Shown here: piece after piece, positions 1 through 10,800 of the stretch
Layout: every line of letters begins with the position of its first letter
How positions within the stretch are numbered: position 1 is the first letter of the stretch
Source: Isoetes taiwanensis
Taxonomy: Eukaryota > Streptophyta > Lycopodiopsida > Isoetales > Isoetaceae
Direction of reading: 5' to 3'
Length of the DNA: 64,000 nt
Assembly: GCA_021234155.1 (NCBI GenBank)
Contig: JAJEKV010000032.1
Coordinates: 9,057,551 to 9,121,550 of the forward strand
Program-made: the position numbers and the translations under genes
The notes under the pieces: model-generated
The model's database searches: none
The model's input: only the letters and a program-made list of their open reading frames with translations
What the model was told of the DNA's origin: nothing

Positions 1-106
1 CAGATGTTAAAATGCACCTCTGTATAGTGCAAGGAGATGGAGATGGATGACCAAAAGTTAAAAGATAGAGCCAGTTCTAAAGACATAGAACAACATTACA
101 AAAAGG

Positions 107-256
107 CAATCTTAACTGGAAAACCAAAATATCTGATTCTTGCACATCATAATTACGCATTTGATAACAGACTTAGTTTATAAGCTTATCTCGAACATAC
201 CTCATTTAATATTACACCACCTGGAAGAGACTACCAAAGAACATTTGTTTTGTCTC
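107..256 (+). repeat. Diverged direct repeat, copy 1 (copy 2 at 760-910)
   Basis: The two blocks share, in the same order, an AATCTTA start, a CTGGAAA motif, a CTTAGTT block, a TCTCGAACATAC / TCTCAAACATAC block, and an ACATTTGTTTTG end. They lie about 650 bases apart with many substitutions and small indels. This looks like an old tandem or segmental duplication; no transposon termini are evident. Confidence 0.55.
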
Positions 257-759
257 ATAATCTGGCTTCTGAAGGAAGGTATCTAGCTATATCAGTTCAA
301 AATATGATGTTTATTTGAGTTCATGGTAGCTATTTCTATGTCACATTTTCTAGTAACCGTGAAATCTAACCTTGTAAATAGTATATAGACACAGTAACAT
401 AGCAGGGAGAAGCAAACACTCAAATAACAGGAAATGGAACAAAATAAAATAAACTACAATGACAAACCGCAACTTCGAAATGTCGATACTAAGGAGGCCG
501 GCGCACAAAGGATCTACTTGAGATTACGTTCTAGAAGTTAATATCCATAGTACATATAAATCCCATGGTGAACCCCTGCATGATAACATGGCTGTGACGA
601 CTTTAATGCAAGGAAAGGGAGTGAATTTAGCAGTTTATATACTATCCATTTTGCCAACATCGTCTACGAAGCCTTAATTCTATTTCTTCATTGCAAACTC
701 GTCATATCAGTAGAATGCTCAGTTCTATTTCACGACTGTTGATCTAACAAACTCGTAAG

Positions 760-910
760 ACAATCTTATCTGGAAACAAAAAATATTTCATTCTGGCACA
801 TAGTATGCCCATTTGATGAGAAACTTAGTTAGCTTGTCTCAAACATACATTATTCAGTATTAACGAATTGCAGCTGGAAAAAACTGCCAAAGGACATTTG
901 TTTTGACTCA
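760..910 (+). repeat. Diverged direct repeat, copy 2
   Basis: Partner of the block at 107-256. It is closest over the ACATAC and ACATTTGTTTTG portions and has diverged most in the middle. Confidence 0.55.
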
Positions 911-3666
911 AGCTTGACCTTCTCCTCACAATTGTTACGTCTTTGAATATGCTTGTTAGATTTTTCACCACTTCTATTGCATGCTGCACAGGTCACCACC
1001 CAGTGTACAATAATAGCCTTTTGTCCCAACTATAGGTTCTGCAAACTTCAGTTTAACTACTCCATTTTGTATCATAAATTCATGAGCATTCAGTCCATAA
1101 ATACCCCTAACTCGAAGGCCAATACAGGATCCCTAAGTAATTGACTTATAGAAGCATAGATATTAATAACAAAAAATCCAGGAGAGGAAATAGGCCAAAT
1201 GAAAGGTTTGGAAAAGGATGCACATATACATGGCCACAATGATGTATTCTCTCCAATTGTTGAGTCTAAATGGTGACTTTTGTATAAGAGACTGATTTAA
1301 AAAGATCTGCAATTTGTCATTATATAGGAGTTAGAGAAGAACCTGGATATGCCATGCTGGACAGAATGTATATAAGTCAAGTTTTCCATGAAATATCAAC
1401 CTGCAAAGTTGAGAAGCAGTCATGATAAAATGATGTTTTAAGTTCAATTGTAAGGAATCACATGCACATACACTCCAAGGTTGCAAGACAGACAATATTT
1501 TACAATATCATGATCAGAACAAACACAAATCACAACAAAGACAAATCTGCGCTGCAAGAATAGACCAATGAATCTAAATAGAAAATTCAGGGCTCAAAAC
1601 TAAGGCATGTGTCTATATTTGCAACAATAATGTGTGCATCAGCGTCTTCTGCCATTAAGCCGACTCTTCTTGGGCATATGGTGCATGAGCATTCCCAAAT
1701 AATGAGCTTGTCTCATCTCTAAACAATTTGATAAGAGTAGATTGCAAAAGAGAGGCCATGTAGAATATCAGGCTCGGCCTGAAAATGGAGCAATTGCATC
1801 TTCTAAAATAGCACATCATATTGGCTGCAACCACCAACTACATCTTAGACCACAGGCTGCAACAACCTCTTGGCGTTGGCATTTTTTATAATATACAGAA
1901 CAGAAGAATCAATTAGATGTGTCATGGCATTTTTGGTAATATACAGGACAAAAGAAGATGTGTTATTCTGATTTAATTAGATGCGCATAAATATGTGGTG
2001 GCCATGACCATACTATTGTTTTAACAGTCCCGCTATATTATCTGCATATGAGGCTACTTCTAGCATCCATCATAGCAGAAGAACATAGATAGGAGCGAAC
2101 TGCAAGCTCAAGCATGATATAAGAGCATGAAACAATGCTAATCATTTTGCCAATAGTAAAACAATAAAAAACCTGCATGAACAATGTTAAACTAAGAAAT
2201 CAAAAACATCTTTTGGAACTAACATCTTTTGGATCTGAAAACTCTATGCCAGTATAACATATCCTTTCATAAAAGCCTCTTTTATTAAGAAACACAGAGC
2301 AGCTGTTTCAAAAGATAGCTAAAAGCAATGTTTAATAATGGTCCAAATGCAGCAAAATATAGAGAATAACCTGATTCCTTATGGTGGTAAGTATCTAGAA
2401 GTTCTGCATATATCCACGGCACCATAGACTATTCAGCAAAATTAGTTCGCGGTTTTTGCCTCCACCTATCATAATTTTCGCAAGTACATTATTAAATGGA
2501 TTTATGAACACAATAGAAAATCAATCTAAAAACTTACGGCAAGCATAAAACCTCAGATAAAGAGGAATTTCAGCCAGCCCAACATGCATCGTCCACATAT
2601 TCTGTGCATGCCGTGACCATAAAATACCCATTGCAATCTATTTCGATGAATACTAAAAAGGATTTGGGCCAGCTTCATACCTTCGATTGCATTCAAGTTC
2701 AGCTGCTTCTTTGCAAATTTGACTCTAGAACAAACCAAATCAAAGAACCCCTCCATCTAGCAAACCGTTTTATGCAAAAATCGGTCATTTCTGCCCTGAC
2801 AAAGGGAACGTGCGACCTAGGTAACTCCATATGCAAACACTCAGGCATATTTAGGGCGAAGACAAATTTTGGATGTTGCTGCCAAGCAAATCTGCAAATC
2901 TATCCACTCCGGAATGCAAGAAAATGATGAACGCGCATATATAAATAATAAATCTCCACTCTTGAATCAAGAGGTTGGACCTGCATGTGATTATCTTACA
3001 GCCGTCCTCCATCCCGTGCATGCCGCAAGATAAGCCTCCATTTCGACCTCTAATGAAAAATTTAAGAAATTTTTGGGACTTCTACGATTTTCGGTTATCA
3101 GAAAATGTTTCCGGCGGCCGAAAACCACAAAATCTTAGGAAATCAATTAAAAAAAAATTCCAAAACTATTTTCCTCAATGCCGGAAATTCCCAATTTAAC
3201 AAGATAGATACACAGAGAAATATTCTAACAATCATTATTGTTGTTTTAAGTTATTGGTGTTGTTCTTTTCCTAAATTGTTGTTGTTATTCATTTCTCTCT
3301 ATGTTATTGTTTTTGGGGACTTGTTGTTTTCCAAGGTATTGTAGTTGCTCTTTTCAATCTCTAAGTTGTGAGACTTATTGTTCTTGTTAGTTACTATTAG
3401 GATGTACATTGACCCCATTTAACCTCTAACCTTACTAGTAGTAGTTTAAGATCTTACCATTAGATAAAAAAACTACAATTTTGAAACTCTAATTGATATG
3501 GACATTGACACTCGCAATCATCTGGATAAATTAATTTTTGAATGTTTTTTTGTGCATTCAACAAAGAGGGGCATGCTCCTTTTGACAAGAGCTAGGGGAT
3601 TTTGTCATCACCGCGAAAGAAGACCCTAAAAACCAAAAAAGAAAAAACCTATAGTTGAAAATCCCC

Positions 3667-3683
3667 TTTTTTTTTTTTTTTTT
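3667..3683 (-). other. Poly(T) tract, possible LINE poly(A) tail
   Basis: An uninterrupted run of 17 T lies immediately left of the minus-strand LINE remnant. On the minus strand it reads as poly(A) at the 3' end, as expected for a LINE copied from a polyadenylated RNA. No target duplication was identified. Confidence 0.4.
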
Positions 3684-4260
3684 GAAGGCGACATACTTAT
3701 ACACGCCCCCAAAATTTGGGAGGTAATTTACACCGGGAGCAGCTTGTAATTATTGCTTTCCGCCCATCGAACCTCCAAGGTTGGTAGGTAAGGAAAATGC
3801 CAAAATTTTCATTTAATGACATAAGGCATGGGAAGGCAGGTATGGAGGAAGAATTAAGGCTGTAAGCGTTCCAATTCTCATTAGACCGCAGAATTTCTAT
3901 GTTGGCATTGAGCTTAAGACAATAAGTGATCCCATCAGACCTCTAATGTATGTTCTTGTAAGCAGTAAAATTCTGAATTTAACCTAGTAAGTGATATAAA
4001 AAGTCTACTCCTTTTAGTCTGAGAAACAACATCCCTAGCATTCCAAAAGACCGGTTGATTTGAGCAGTACTGCCATGCTACCATAGGAAGCATTGTAACG
4101 ATAGTGGCTGATACTCACTGCATGAGGGACATAATCAGAAATAGATGATGCAGATGCATAATTATTTCATCCAATAAGCACCTATATTCGTATGGAGGAT
4201 GGACCAATCTGTCAATGAAGCTTCCAAACGTTTATCCGTCCATGGAATCTCTGCTAGTAT
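3684..4260 (-). pseudogene. LINE remnant: end of ORF1 and start of ORF2 endonuclease
   Basis: On the minus strand around 4050-3850 the translation reads VFWNARD, then TKRSR, then LNSEFYCLQEH. This is the N-terminal signature of an AP-type LINE endonuclease (WN near the start, LQE about 35 residues later). The same arrangement occurs at 61.15-61.32 kb in the remnant at 61.1-62.0 kb (FWNV, TKRRE, LNSNFYYLQDHK), and the DNA of the two regions aligns further right, around GTTGTAACGAT and GGATGGACCA. Stops and frameshifts are abundant. The body of ORF2 is missing, so this is an internally deleted, decayed copy. Confidence 0.5.
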
Positions 4261-4510
4261 CTCGTGGTGTTTAATAGAAAAAGTAATAAAAAATATCATA
4301 GACATGAGATGAAGAATGTGGAGCTAGAGGAACTGAGATTTGAGATGCAATACTGGGAACCAAAGGTGCAAAAGACACAGAAGCAGATGAAGAAGAGGAA
4401 GACACATGCAATGGATGAAACTATAAGAGTGGAATTGAAGAGGCAACGACAGAACTCATAGACACAATAGATTTGGTAACAAAAAGCAGAAGAATTTGTT
4501 GAAAATGTAG

Positions 4511-4515
4511 TGTAG
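4511..4515. repeat. Target site duplication, left copy (TGTAG)
   Basis: TGTAG directly precedes the first base of the left LTR and is repeated at 7260-7264 directly after the right LTR. A 5-bp duplication is standard for LTR retrotransposon integration and fixes both element ends. Confidence 0.85.
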
Positions 4516-5157
4516 TGTTACGAATGCTCTATTCTTCCTGCAAATTCATCAACATATTAGAAAGCAAAATACCACAGCTCGTTTTACCACCCAACTGGAC
4601 CAACTAGAAGAGATATCACCACGTCAAGCTACTCCGCAAGACTGTATAAGAACAAACTCTTTCTAGCCACCAACCACTGGTGTTACATGAACTCCTTCTA
4701 ATGATATGATCAAGCAAGGAACAAGAGAAGATACTAGAAGGTAAGGCTAGGCACATCATCAACATAGGAAGAAGCAGATCTAGTTGTGCAGTCAACTTAG
4801 ACCCCTATGCACCTTTCTGGGCATAACTTTCAAACTATAAGGAATCTATAGACAACCAAGCCAATCTGGAAACTAGACTTCAAGAGCTTTCCAACAAAGT
4901 AAGGATCACCGATTTCGGAGTTGTGGTTGCGGAGATATCACATCTCAAAGTTGTCCTTCTATTTATAGGTAACAACACCTTTTTTTGCCTTTTTGCTTCT
5001 AAATAAAGGTCAAGGTTTATTTTTAGCTCTCTCTATGATAATATCAAGGTTTAGACATACGGAATGGCTTTCTTACTTGATCATATCAATAAATATTGTT
5101 CCATGCAAGGCCACTCCCCCGAGCACCATTATTAGTTATTAACCTTAAACCATATCA
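4516..5157 (-). repeat. LTR (3' LTR in element orientation) of non-autonomous element
   Basis: It begins TGTTACGAATGC and ends CCATATCA. It matches 6584-7259 closely over its whole length, with scattered substitutions and small indels. Because the element lies on the minus strand, this copy is the downstream LTR. Confidence 0.85.
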
Positions 5158-5175
5158 ATTTCTCCCCTTCTCGGG
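5158..5175 (-). other. Polypurine tract
   Basis: On the minus strand this reads GAGAAGGGGAGAAAT, immediately upstream of the left LTR. This is the expected place and composition for the plus-strand DNA primer of reverse transcription. Confidence 0.65.
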
Positions 5176-5257
5176 ATTGATCGTCCTTGATCAAGAAATT
5201 ATATGGAAAATTAACATAACCAAATCCATGGCTACAACCTGTATAATAAAAAGTTGT

Positions 5258-5345
5258 CAAGTCCAGCCCTTTAGGCTAAAAATTTCCAAGTCCAACCCTT
5301 TAGGCTAAAAATTTTCAAGTCCAGCCCTTTAGGCTAAAAATTTTC
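5258..5345. repeat. Short tandem array, about 29-bp unit, three copies
   Basis: Three consecutive units carry AAGTCCAGCCCTTTAGGC followed by TAAAAATTTTC, with one-base differences. They sit inside the non-autonomous LTR element just after its left LTR. Short frames cross them, but there is no sign that they are translated. Confidence 0.8.
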
Positions 5346-5515
5346 GTAACCAAGTCCATGGTTACAACCCTGATTGAATCCACAATCAGAAATATTCAAT
5401 AACATAACCAAGTCCATGGTTACAACCCTAGTTGAGTCCACAACTAGAAAATAATTTACCACAACCAAGTCTATGGTTGCAACCCTAGTTGAATCCACAA
5501 CTAGAAAATAATCAA
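5346..5515. repeat. Second tandem array, about 60-65-bp unit, three copies
   Basis: Each unit contains AACCAAGTCCATGGTTAC, then AACCCTAGTTGA (or a variant), then CCACAACTAGAAA. The unit holds two short inverted repeats: GTAACCA near its start pairs with TGGTTAC, and CTAGTTG pairs with CAACTAG. Each copy could therefore fold into small hairpins. Confidence 0.75.
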
Positions 5516-6139
5516 GTCCAACTATTATGCTACAGATATGTTAGTTGTCTCAAGATTTACTATACACTACACAAAGAAAAGAACACCTTATACTTCCTCC
5601 TTAGAATTCCCTCAAGGCAAATGAACTCAAATATACGTTTACCGGATAGCCGCCTAAAACTTAGGTTGCTAATGTGCCAAATAAGAAGGTAAGAATATCT
5701 CCCAAATAATTCCCTGCATGACAATTTCTATGTCCTGCGTAAAACTCAATCATGACATTAGAACCTGCAAACCCAACCAAATAATATGGTTCTTTACTAA
5801 CATAGTCTTTCCCGTCTTGGGACCAACCTTGTCCTCCTAGGAATGTTTTTTTTTCTAATCCTCCTCCAAGGCAAGATCCGCGCTTGGACAGAAAAATCCC
5901 CATAGTGATCCGTCAAGTAGGTGTCACTCACTTGAAGTGTCATGGCATTCCCAACCCTTTCCAGTTCTTCAAGTTAAACATCATCATTCAACTTGAACAA
6001 GAAAGATATTTTCCCCTTCCATTAAGAAGTAATAATACTAATTGTTAGTCCTTCCCTTCTTAGGAATAAACTTAGTTCCTCGAGAAGGCCTCCAAAAACC
6101 ACAAATTGAACATCAACTTAATTTGTCTCAACAAAATGT

Positions 6140-6405
6140 TTACTAACCTCCACCAGAAGCACCAACTTCTAATCAATTTCCATTCCAGTTTGCAATCTCC
6201 AGCACCAACCAGAAGACCTGCGAACATCAGGAATAGCAAACATTCTATTCACCTGGACATGAGCACCAACTCATTCCAACCTCTTGGACATGGCATCAAC
6301 TCTTTCCAACCTTGAGGCACCAACCTCAGCCAGTAGCACCAACTACTACTCATAATTTTAGCAACAATCTAAAATTATCCGTTGAGGCACCAACCTCAAC
6401 CATAA
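6140..6405. repeat. Dispersed GCACCAAC motif cluster
   Basis: The octamer GCACCAAC occurs about six times in 260 bases, usually near an AACCTC or AGAAG motif and at irregular spacing. On the sense strand of the element it reads GTTGGTGC. It may be what is left of a repetitive leader or coding segment. Confidence 0.55.
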
Positions 6406-6569
6406 GGATGCAATAAGAAATATCTAAAGATTCAAATCACAATCCGTAAACATCAATTTCATACCAGACAAGAGAACCTATTTTCTTAAGATATCTTATG
6501 TGCTGCTAAGCCACTCAAATTTCCAACGCTTCCATCACCCACAGCTCCGCTGGGAAAGACCGGAACTGA

Positions 6570-6582
6570 GCTCTGATACCAA
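6570..6582 (-). other. Primer binding site, initiator tRNA-Met
   Basis: The minus strand reads TTGGTATCAGAGC one base inside the right LTR. This is the same 13-mer as the primer site of the copia element at 32343. It fixes the right LTR as the upstream one and the element as minus-strand. Confidence 0.85.
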
Positions 6583-6583
6583 T

Positions 6584-7259
6584 TGTTACGAATGCTCTAT
6601 TCTTCCTGCAAATTCATCAACATATTAGAAAGCAAAATACCACAGGGTACACGTTTTACAACCCAACTGGACCAACTAGAAGAGATATCATCACGTCAAG
6701 CTACTCAAGCAAGCGTATAAGAACAAACTCTTTTCTAGCCACCAACCGGGTGTTACATGAACTCCTTCTAATGATATGATCAAGCAAGGAACAAGAGAAG
6801 ATACTAGAAGGTAAGGCTAGGCACATCATCAACATAGGAAGAAGCAGATCTAGTTGTGCAGTCAACTTAGACCCCTATGCACCTTTCTGGGCATAACTTT
6901 CAAACTATAAGGAATCTATAGAAACCAAGCCCCAATCTGGAAACTAGACTTCACGGGCTTTCCAACAAAGTAGAGTTGTGGTCGTGGAGATATCACATCT
7001 CAAAGTTGTCCTTCCATTTATAGGTAACAACACCTTTTTTTGCCTTTTTGCTTCTAAATAATGGTCAAGGTTTATTTTTAGCTCTCTCTATGATAATATC
7101 AAGGCTTAGACATACTGAATGGCTTTCTTACTTGATCATATCAATAAATATTGTTCCATGCAAGGCCAGCTTTCTTACTTGATCATATCAATAAATATTG
7201 TTCCATGCAAGGCCACTTCCCCGAGCACCATTATTAGTTATTAACCTTAAACCATATCA
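6584..7259 (-). repeat. LTR (5' LTR in element orientation) of non-autonomous element
   Basis: Same termini as the left LTR. It is 34 bp longer mainly because a block of about 48 bp (CTTTCTTACTTGATC through CATGCAAGGCCA, roughly 7122-7217) is tandemly duplicated here and single in the left LTR. The duplication therefore arose after insertion. Confidence 0.85.
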
Positions 7260-7264
7260 TGTAG

Positions 7265-9100
7265 AATTAGTGGAAGCAGGCAAGATGATTAAGACATGAT
7301 TAGATGGCACCGTAGAAGTAGAGTTCTGCAAGCAATGAATTCAAAACAAAAGAAACATCGCTAGAAGATGGCATACCAAGTCTAGCTATGGAGACCATCA
7401 AAACTTAACACTTGAGATCTGGCATAGGAGCTGATGCCATACTGTTTGATTGATGACATACACCGTTGGAAAAATCACCCCGTTGGAAGGGGCCTACATA
7501 TTATATATTACACGTATTTGAGCCAATATGAACTGCTAGGTCAATGCCATAATCTTGCTAAAATATAATTAGTTATTGTTTAGGGGCGAAACATGTAAGG
7601 CATCACGAATTGTCTTAAATGATTCACTAGCAAAATGCATTGTCATCTCCCAATTGCATAGTTTGCCCAAGAATTTGGCACTACATTCAGAATTGGGAAG
7701 CCAATGAGAACTTTGCAGTAACGAGCTTCTTTACAAAATAATGTTGGATAGTACATACAAACCTTAAGCTGGCTGCACCATAATATATCTAAGGGGAATA
7801 ATAAAAATAGCAAGCAAAAATATTTTGAAAAAGTTTGAAGCAAATGATAAACAAAATCCTATGAAATATATGCATAGGAAATGTAAACATTGCTTTTGAC
7901 TAGGAAAATAAAGTTTCTTATATAAAGTGCAAAGCAAACCGTACACTGTATGTACATTGCACATTTCTTGTCAAACATGGCTGAAAATCTCGTCAAATTT
8001 TGTTAATAGATTTATTAATGGTTAAGTGAAAAAAAGGGGGTTTGTGAGAGTAGAACTATGGAATAAGCTGGTAAATGCAAAGAACAACACACAGCATGAA
8101 CATGCAGATGACAATTGGTAAGGTAGCTGGCTATGTGCATTAATGGGCACTGCATATGAGTTCCACGTTAGTACAAACACTATTTTGCGGCTCCAAAATT
8201 TTGGTTATTGATAATTCCTTTTGTACACAGCTACCTTTTGCAGTTTTAGTTTTGCTTTAGTAGATGTTATTCCAACACGTCAATGATGTTATCTGACCTA
8301 TATTATCTGAGTTGCTTTTTGGGTGATGTGCATGTGCCCCTCTTATTACAATCCTATGTTCAAATAAATATAATAGACACAAATGCAACTATTTAGAGGT
8401 CATGAAGATTGTACTTCTATTGCTTTCTCACTCCACTATAATTCTTCTTTTTGAAGAAATATGCATCTCTTTAAAAAAGCAAAGATCGAAATCCACCTAG
8501 CGCGTTCAGATAAGCATACGGTGGTGGCTAATAGAAGAATCTTCAAACTTTGATGGATCAAGGTCCCCTCTACAAGTGTAATGGCAAGGAAACTTCAGAG
8601 AGGCAGTGGTGGCCAAGAGGGCAAAGGGAGGAGGACGACAGAATGGGACAAGTTCCCATGACGGTGGAACGAAGTGCAAGGGGTGAGGGTAAAGGCGGCT
8701 AGAAGATGCGACGAGGATACTCGAGTAATATACCTTTCGTGGGAAGGGAGGGAGCTGGGTGAGGGGATGGTCAAGGGTGGCCTATGATGCATAGATTAGC
8801 GCTATGGTCCAATGTTCTACATTACCAACCAGCCAATCTAAACGGATAAAATTCGTTTACATGCACACTAGGGGGGAACATTGGGGGTTGCATTCAAGTC
8901 TATTCTATTCTATTCAAGATACAAAGCATCAAGAGAGAAAAATAAAAGAGAGAAAAAGCAAAAACAAAAGGAAAGGCATGCGGCTTGCACTTTAATGGAG
9001 GGACCGTTGGGAACAATCTGGCTTTGTCTTTTTGCTGTTGCTTTTCTGGCCCTGCCCCGCTGCACCTTGGTTCGGACAAAAGACCCGTTGTAGTAAGGTA
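7265..9100. other. Intergenic DNA upstream of the HIPP gene
   Basis: No gene is recognised. Frames are short and AT-biased. Around 8590-8770 the plus strand is purine-rich (GGAGG and GGGAGG runs). The last few hundred bases presumably include the promoter of the HIPP gene. Confidence 0.6.
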
Positions 9101-9107
9101 AGTTCTC

Positions 9108-9115
9108 TATAAAAA
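9108..9115 (+). promoter_or_regulatory. Probable TATA box of the HIPP gene
   Basis: TATAAAAA lies 115 bases upstream of the chosen start codon. A start site about 30 bases downstream would give a 5' leader of about 85 bases. This is inference from position and sequence; no other core element was identified. Confidence 0.6.
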
Positions 9116-9222
9116 CCCTGCCCTCCCTTTGCTTCCGACAGTAATCTCTCCGCCATAGCTGCTCACTCATCCATCTTGTCTACTCTTTTTCCTGTTACCA
9201 GTACTGAAGATCATTTCTTGTC

Positions 9223-10416
9223 ATGGGGGTACGTCCTGAATCATATTTTCTAGTTTGTCTCTCTCTTGCTTCTTGTTTTTGGATGTATTGCTCATTTAAT
9301 TTGTCTTCTTCCAGCCGATTGAACTCAAAGTGGGCCTTCACTGTGAAGGATGTGAGAGGAAGATCAGAAAGGCATTATTTGCAATGCCAGGTGCACAAAT
9401 ACTGGCTAATTTTGTCATAACTGCTTTCCATCATCTTATCTGATGCAGTTGATATTTAATCTCTATGGAGTATTTTTTTCTTCATTTCTATGATCTCTCA
9501 TGCATGAAAGATAGTTGTTTATTCATGTTTCAGCTGTTATACATAGAAATGACATACATGTGGCTATTCCTGCTTGCAATGCTAAAATTGATCGCGGTCT
9601 TCTTCATGATGCTCTTAGAACAAAACATTTGGCATAAAACATTAACTTTTGGTCCTCCATTACTAATTAGATTCTGATGCAGGTGTTCATTCTGTTGAGG
9701 TGGATTCAAGGCTACAAAAAATCACAGTACATGGAAATGTGGAGCCAAGGAAGCTGTTGAAGAAGCTGAAAAACATAGGGAAGTCTGCAGAGTTCTGGAC
9801 AGCACATCATTATACTCTGGCAGCACAGGCAAATAGCAACAATCCATACTACTACAACTCTTATCCTGGCCATTCTTCATACCATGGTTCAGAATATGGT
9901 TCAGACCATGATCATGACCATGATCATAGCACTTACTACAACCCTGATCATGCTTACAGCACTTCACACCAGAACAATGACTATGGTTCTGTCTATAAAT
10001 TAAGCAAGCTTGTCAGCAATGATCATAGTGGATATCACAGCGGCTCGGACTACAACCGCGGTTATCCTAGTAGTTACTCTTCTTATGGAACAAGATATGA
10101 GCCTAGTATTCATTCTCCTTATGGCAGCAATTCTAGCAGTTATTCTTCTTATGGATCAAGATATGAGCCTAGTATTCATTCTCCTTATGGCAGTCATTCT
10201 TCTTATGGATCACGATATGAACCTAGCATTCATTCTCCTTATAGCAGCAGGCAGTATGACAGATACTATGACAGGACTTATCCTAGCAGTCCCCTTGTTA
10301 GATATGCACCTGATTATCATGGAAGCCATGCCTATGAACAGCAGAAGTATTCAGTTGATGATCCCATGCATAACATGTTCAGTGATGAAAATGCTAATGC
10401 TTGCTCTATCATGTGA
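9223..10416 (+). CDS. Heavy-metal-associated isoprenylated plant protein (HIPP20-27/HIPP26-like)
   Basis: Three exons, 9223-9228, 9315-9390 and 9683-10416, with GT-AG introns of 86 and 292 bp, give 271 residues. Residues 4-66 form an HMA domain with the metal-binding C12-E-G-C15, followed by GNVEPRKLLKKL and GKSAEFW, typical of the HIPP20-27 clade. The protein ends MFSDENANACSIM; CSIM is a CaaX box (Cys268) predicted to be farnesylated, which would tether the protein to membranes. Family members bind metals such as Cd, Zn or Cu and act in stress responses. Unusual here is a middle of about 180 residues rich in Tyr, Ser and His: a DHDHDHDH run and three copies of a YGSRYEPSIHSPYGS-like repeat. 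The start codon was chosen because ATGGGG splices in frame onto the HMA exon. Identity is secure; the metal is unknown. Confidence 0.93.
10081..10254 (+). repeat. In-frame tandem repeats in the HIPP coding region
   Basis: Three units start at 10081, 10147 and 10201 (spacings 66 and 54 bp), each encoding SYG(S/T)RYEPSIHSPY. The DNA copies are nearly identical and all spacings are multiples of three, so the array has expanded while keeping frame. It lies between the HMA domain and the CaaX tail. Confidence 0.9.
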
Positions 10417-10595
10417 TCTGCTCTTTGGCTGCATCAAATTGTGGTTGTATATCTCTGTTGTTATAATTTCATGTACAGAAGTAGATATGCAGATGTTTTT
10501 TGTGTTCTGATCAGGAGAGGATAAATAATATTATATCCTTTCACCTTTGTAAAAGTTGAGCTGCCAGCTGTCTCATTGTTTATATGATATTATGA

Positions 10596-10601
10596 AATAA
10601 A
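10596..10601 (+). terminator. Poly(A) signal of the HIPP gene
   Basis: AATAAA lies 180 bases after the stop codon, in a T-rich stretch typical of plant 3' ends. A weaker ATAAATAATA lies near 10521. Either could direct cleavage. Confidence 0.5.
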
Positions 10602-10639
10602 ATGAGAAGCTTTCTTGGGGAAAGAAGCCTAAAAGCAAA

Positions 10640-10800
10640 CATAGCCTTCTTTATTTGGGAATGGATATCCAACTTGGATAACTTGTTTATGTAGATAGCC
10701 TAACTAGTCTCCACCTTATATTTTTATTCTTGCCTTCTTTATTTATGAATGTATATCCAACTTGGATAACTTGCCATATAGTCTAACTAGTTTTTAGTAG
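10640..10800 (+). repeat. Tandem direct repeat, about 90-bp period
   Basis: GCCTTCTTTATTT, then ATATCCAACTTGGATAACTTG, then CTAACTAGT occurs at about 10642 and again at about 10733. This is a local duplication just downstream of the HIPP gene, with small indels between the copies. Confidence 0.7.

Larger units (their letters stand above)
1..3660. other. Intergenic DNA with no recognisable gene
   Basis: Reading frames are short and none resembles a known family. The stretch holds a diverged direct repeat (about 107-256 and 760-910) and a smaller one near 1880-1985, where a motif ending in TAATATACAG is repeated about 60 bases apart. The base composition is AT-rich with many poly-purine runs. 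It could be intron, old transposon or plain spacer; nothing in the sequence decides between these. Confidence 0.6.
4516..7259 (-). mobile_element. Non-autonomous LTR retrotransposon (LARD/TRIM-like)
   Basis: This 2744-bp element is bounded by 5-bp duplications (TGTAG). It has two direct LTRs (642 and 676 bp) that start TG and end CA on the plus strand. An initiator tRNA-Met primer site (TTGGTATCAGAGC on the minus strand, 6570-6582) sits beside the right LTR, and a purine tract (minus strand, about 5158-5175) sits beside the left LTR. The element therefore runs right to left. The 1.43-kb interior has no gag, protease, reverse transcriptase or integrase that I can recognise, only short frames and tandem repeats. 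It must have been moved by enzymes from another element. It is larger than classic TRIMs and smaller than most LARDs. Confidence 0.85.

Noticed and set aside
4264-4461. A 65-codon Lys/Glu/Arg-rich plus-strand frame
   Set aside because: It is purine-rich DNA between a LINE remnant and an LTR element; charged translations are expected and no motif is present.
9722-9967. A Cys- and His-rich minus-strand frame (81 codons)
   Set aside because: It is the antisense of the HIPP DHDHDH and Tyr-rich codons and has no independent support.
10010-10510. A 166-codon plus-strand frame with a very hydrophobic, repetitive translation overlapping the HIPP last exon
   Set aside because: It is a shifted reading of the HIPP Tyr/Ser repeats; the repeat period keeps both frames open. 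The HMA and CaaX motifs lie in the other frame.
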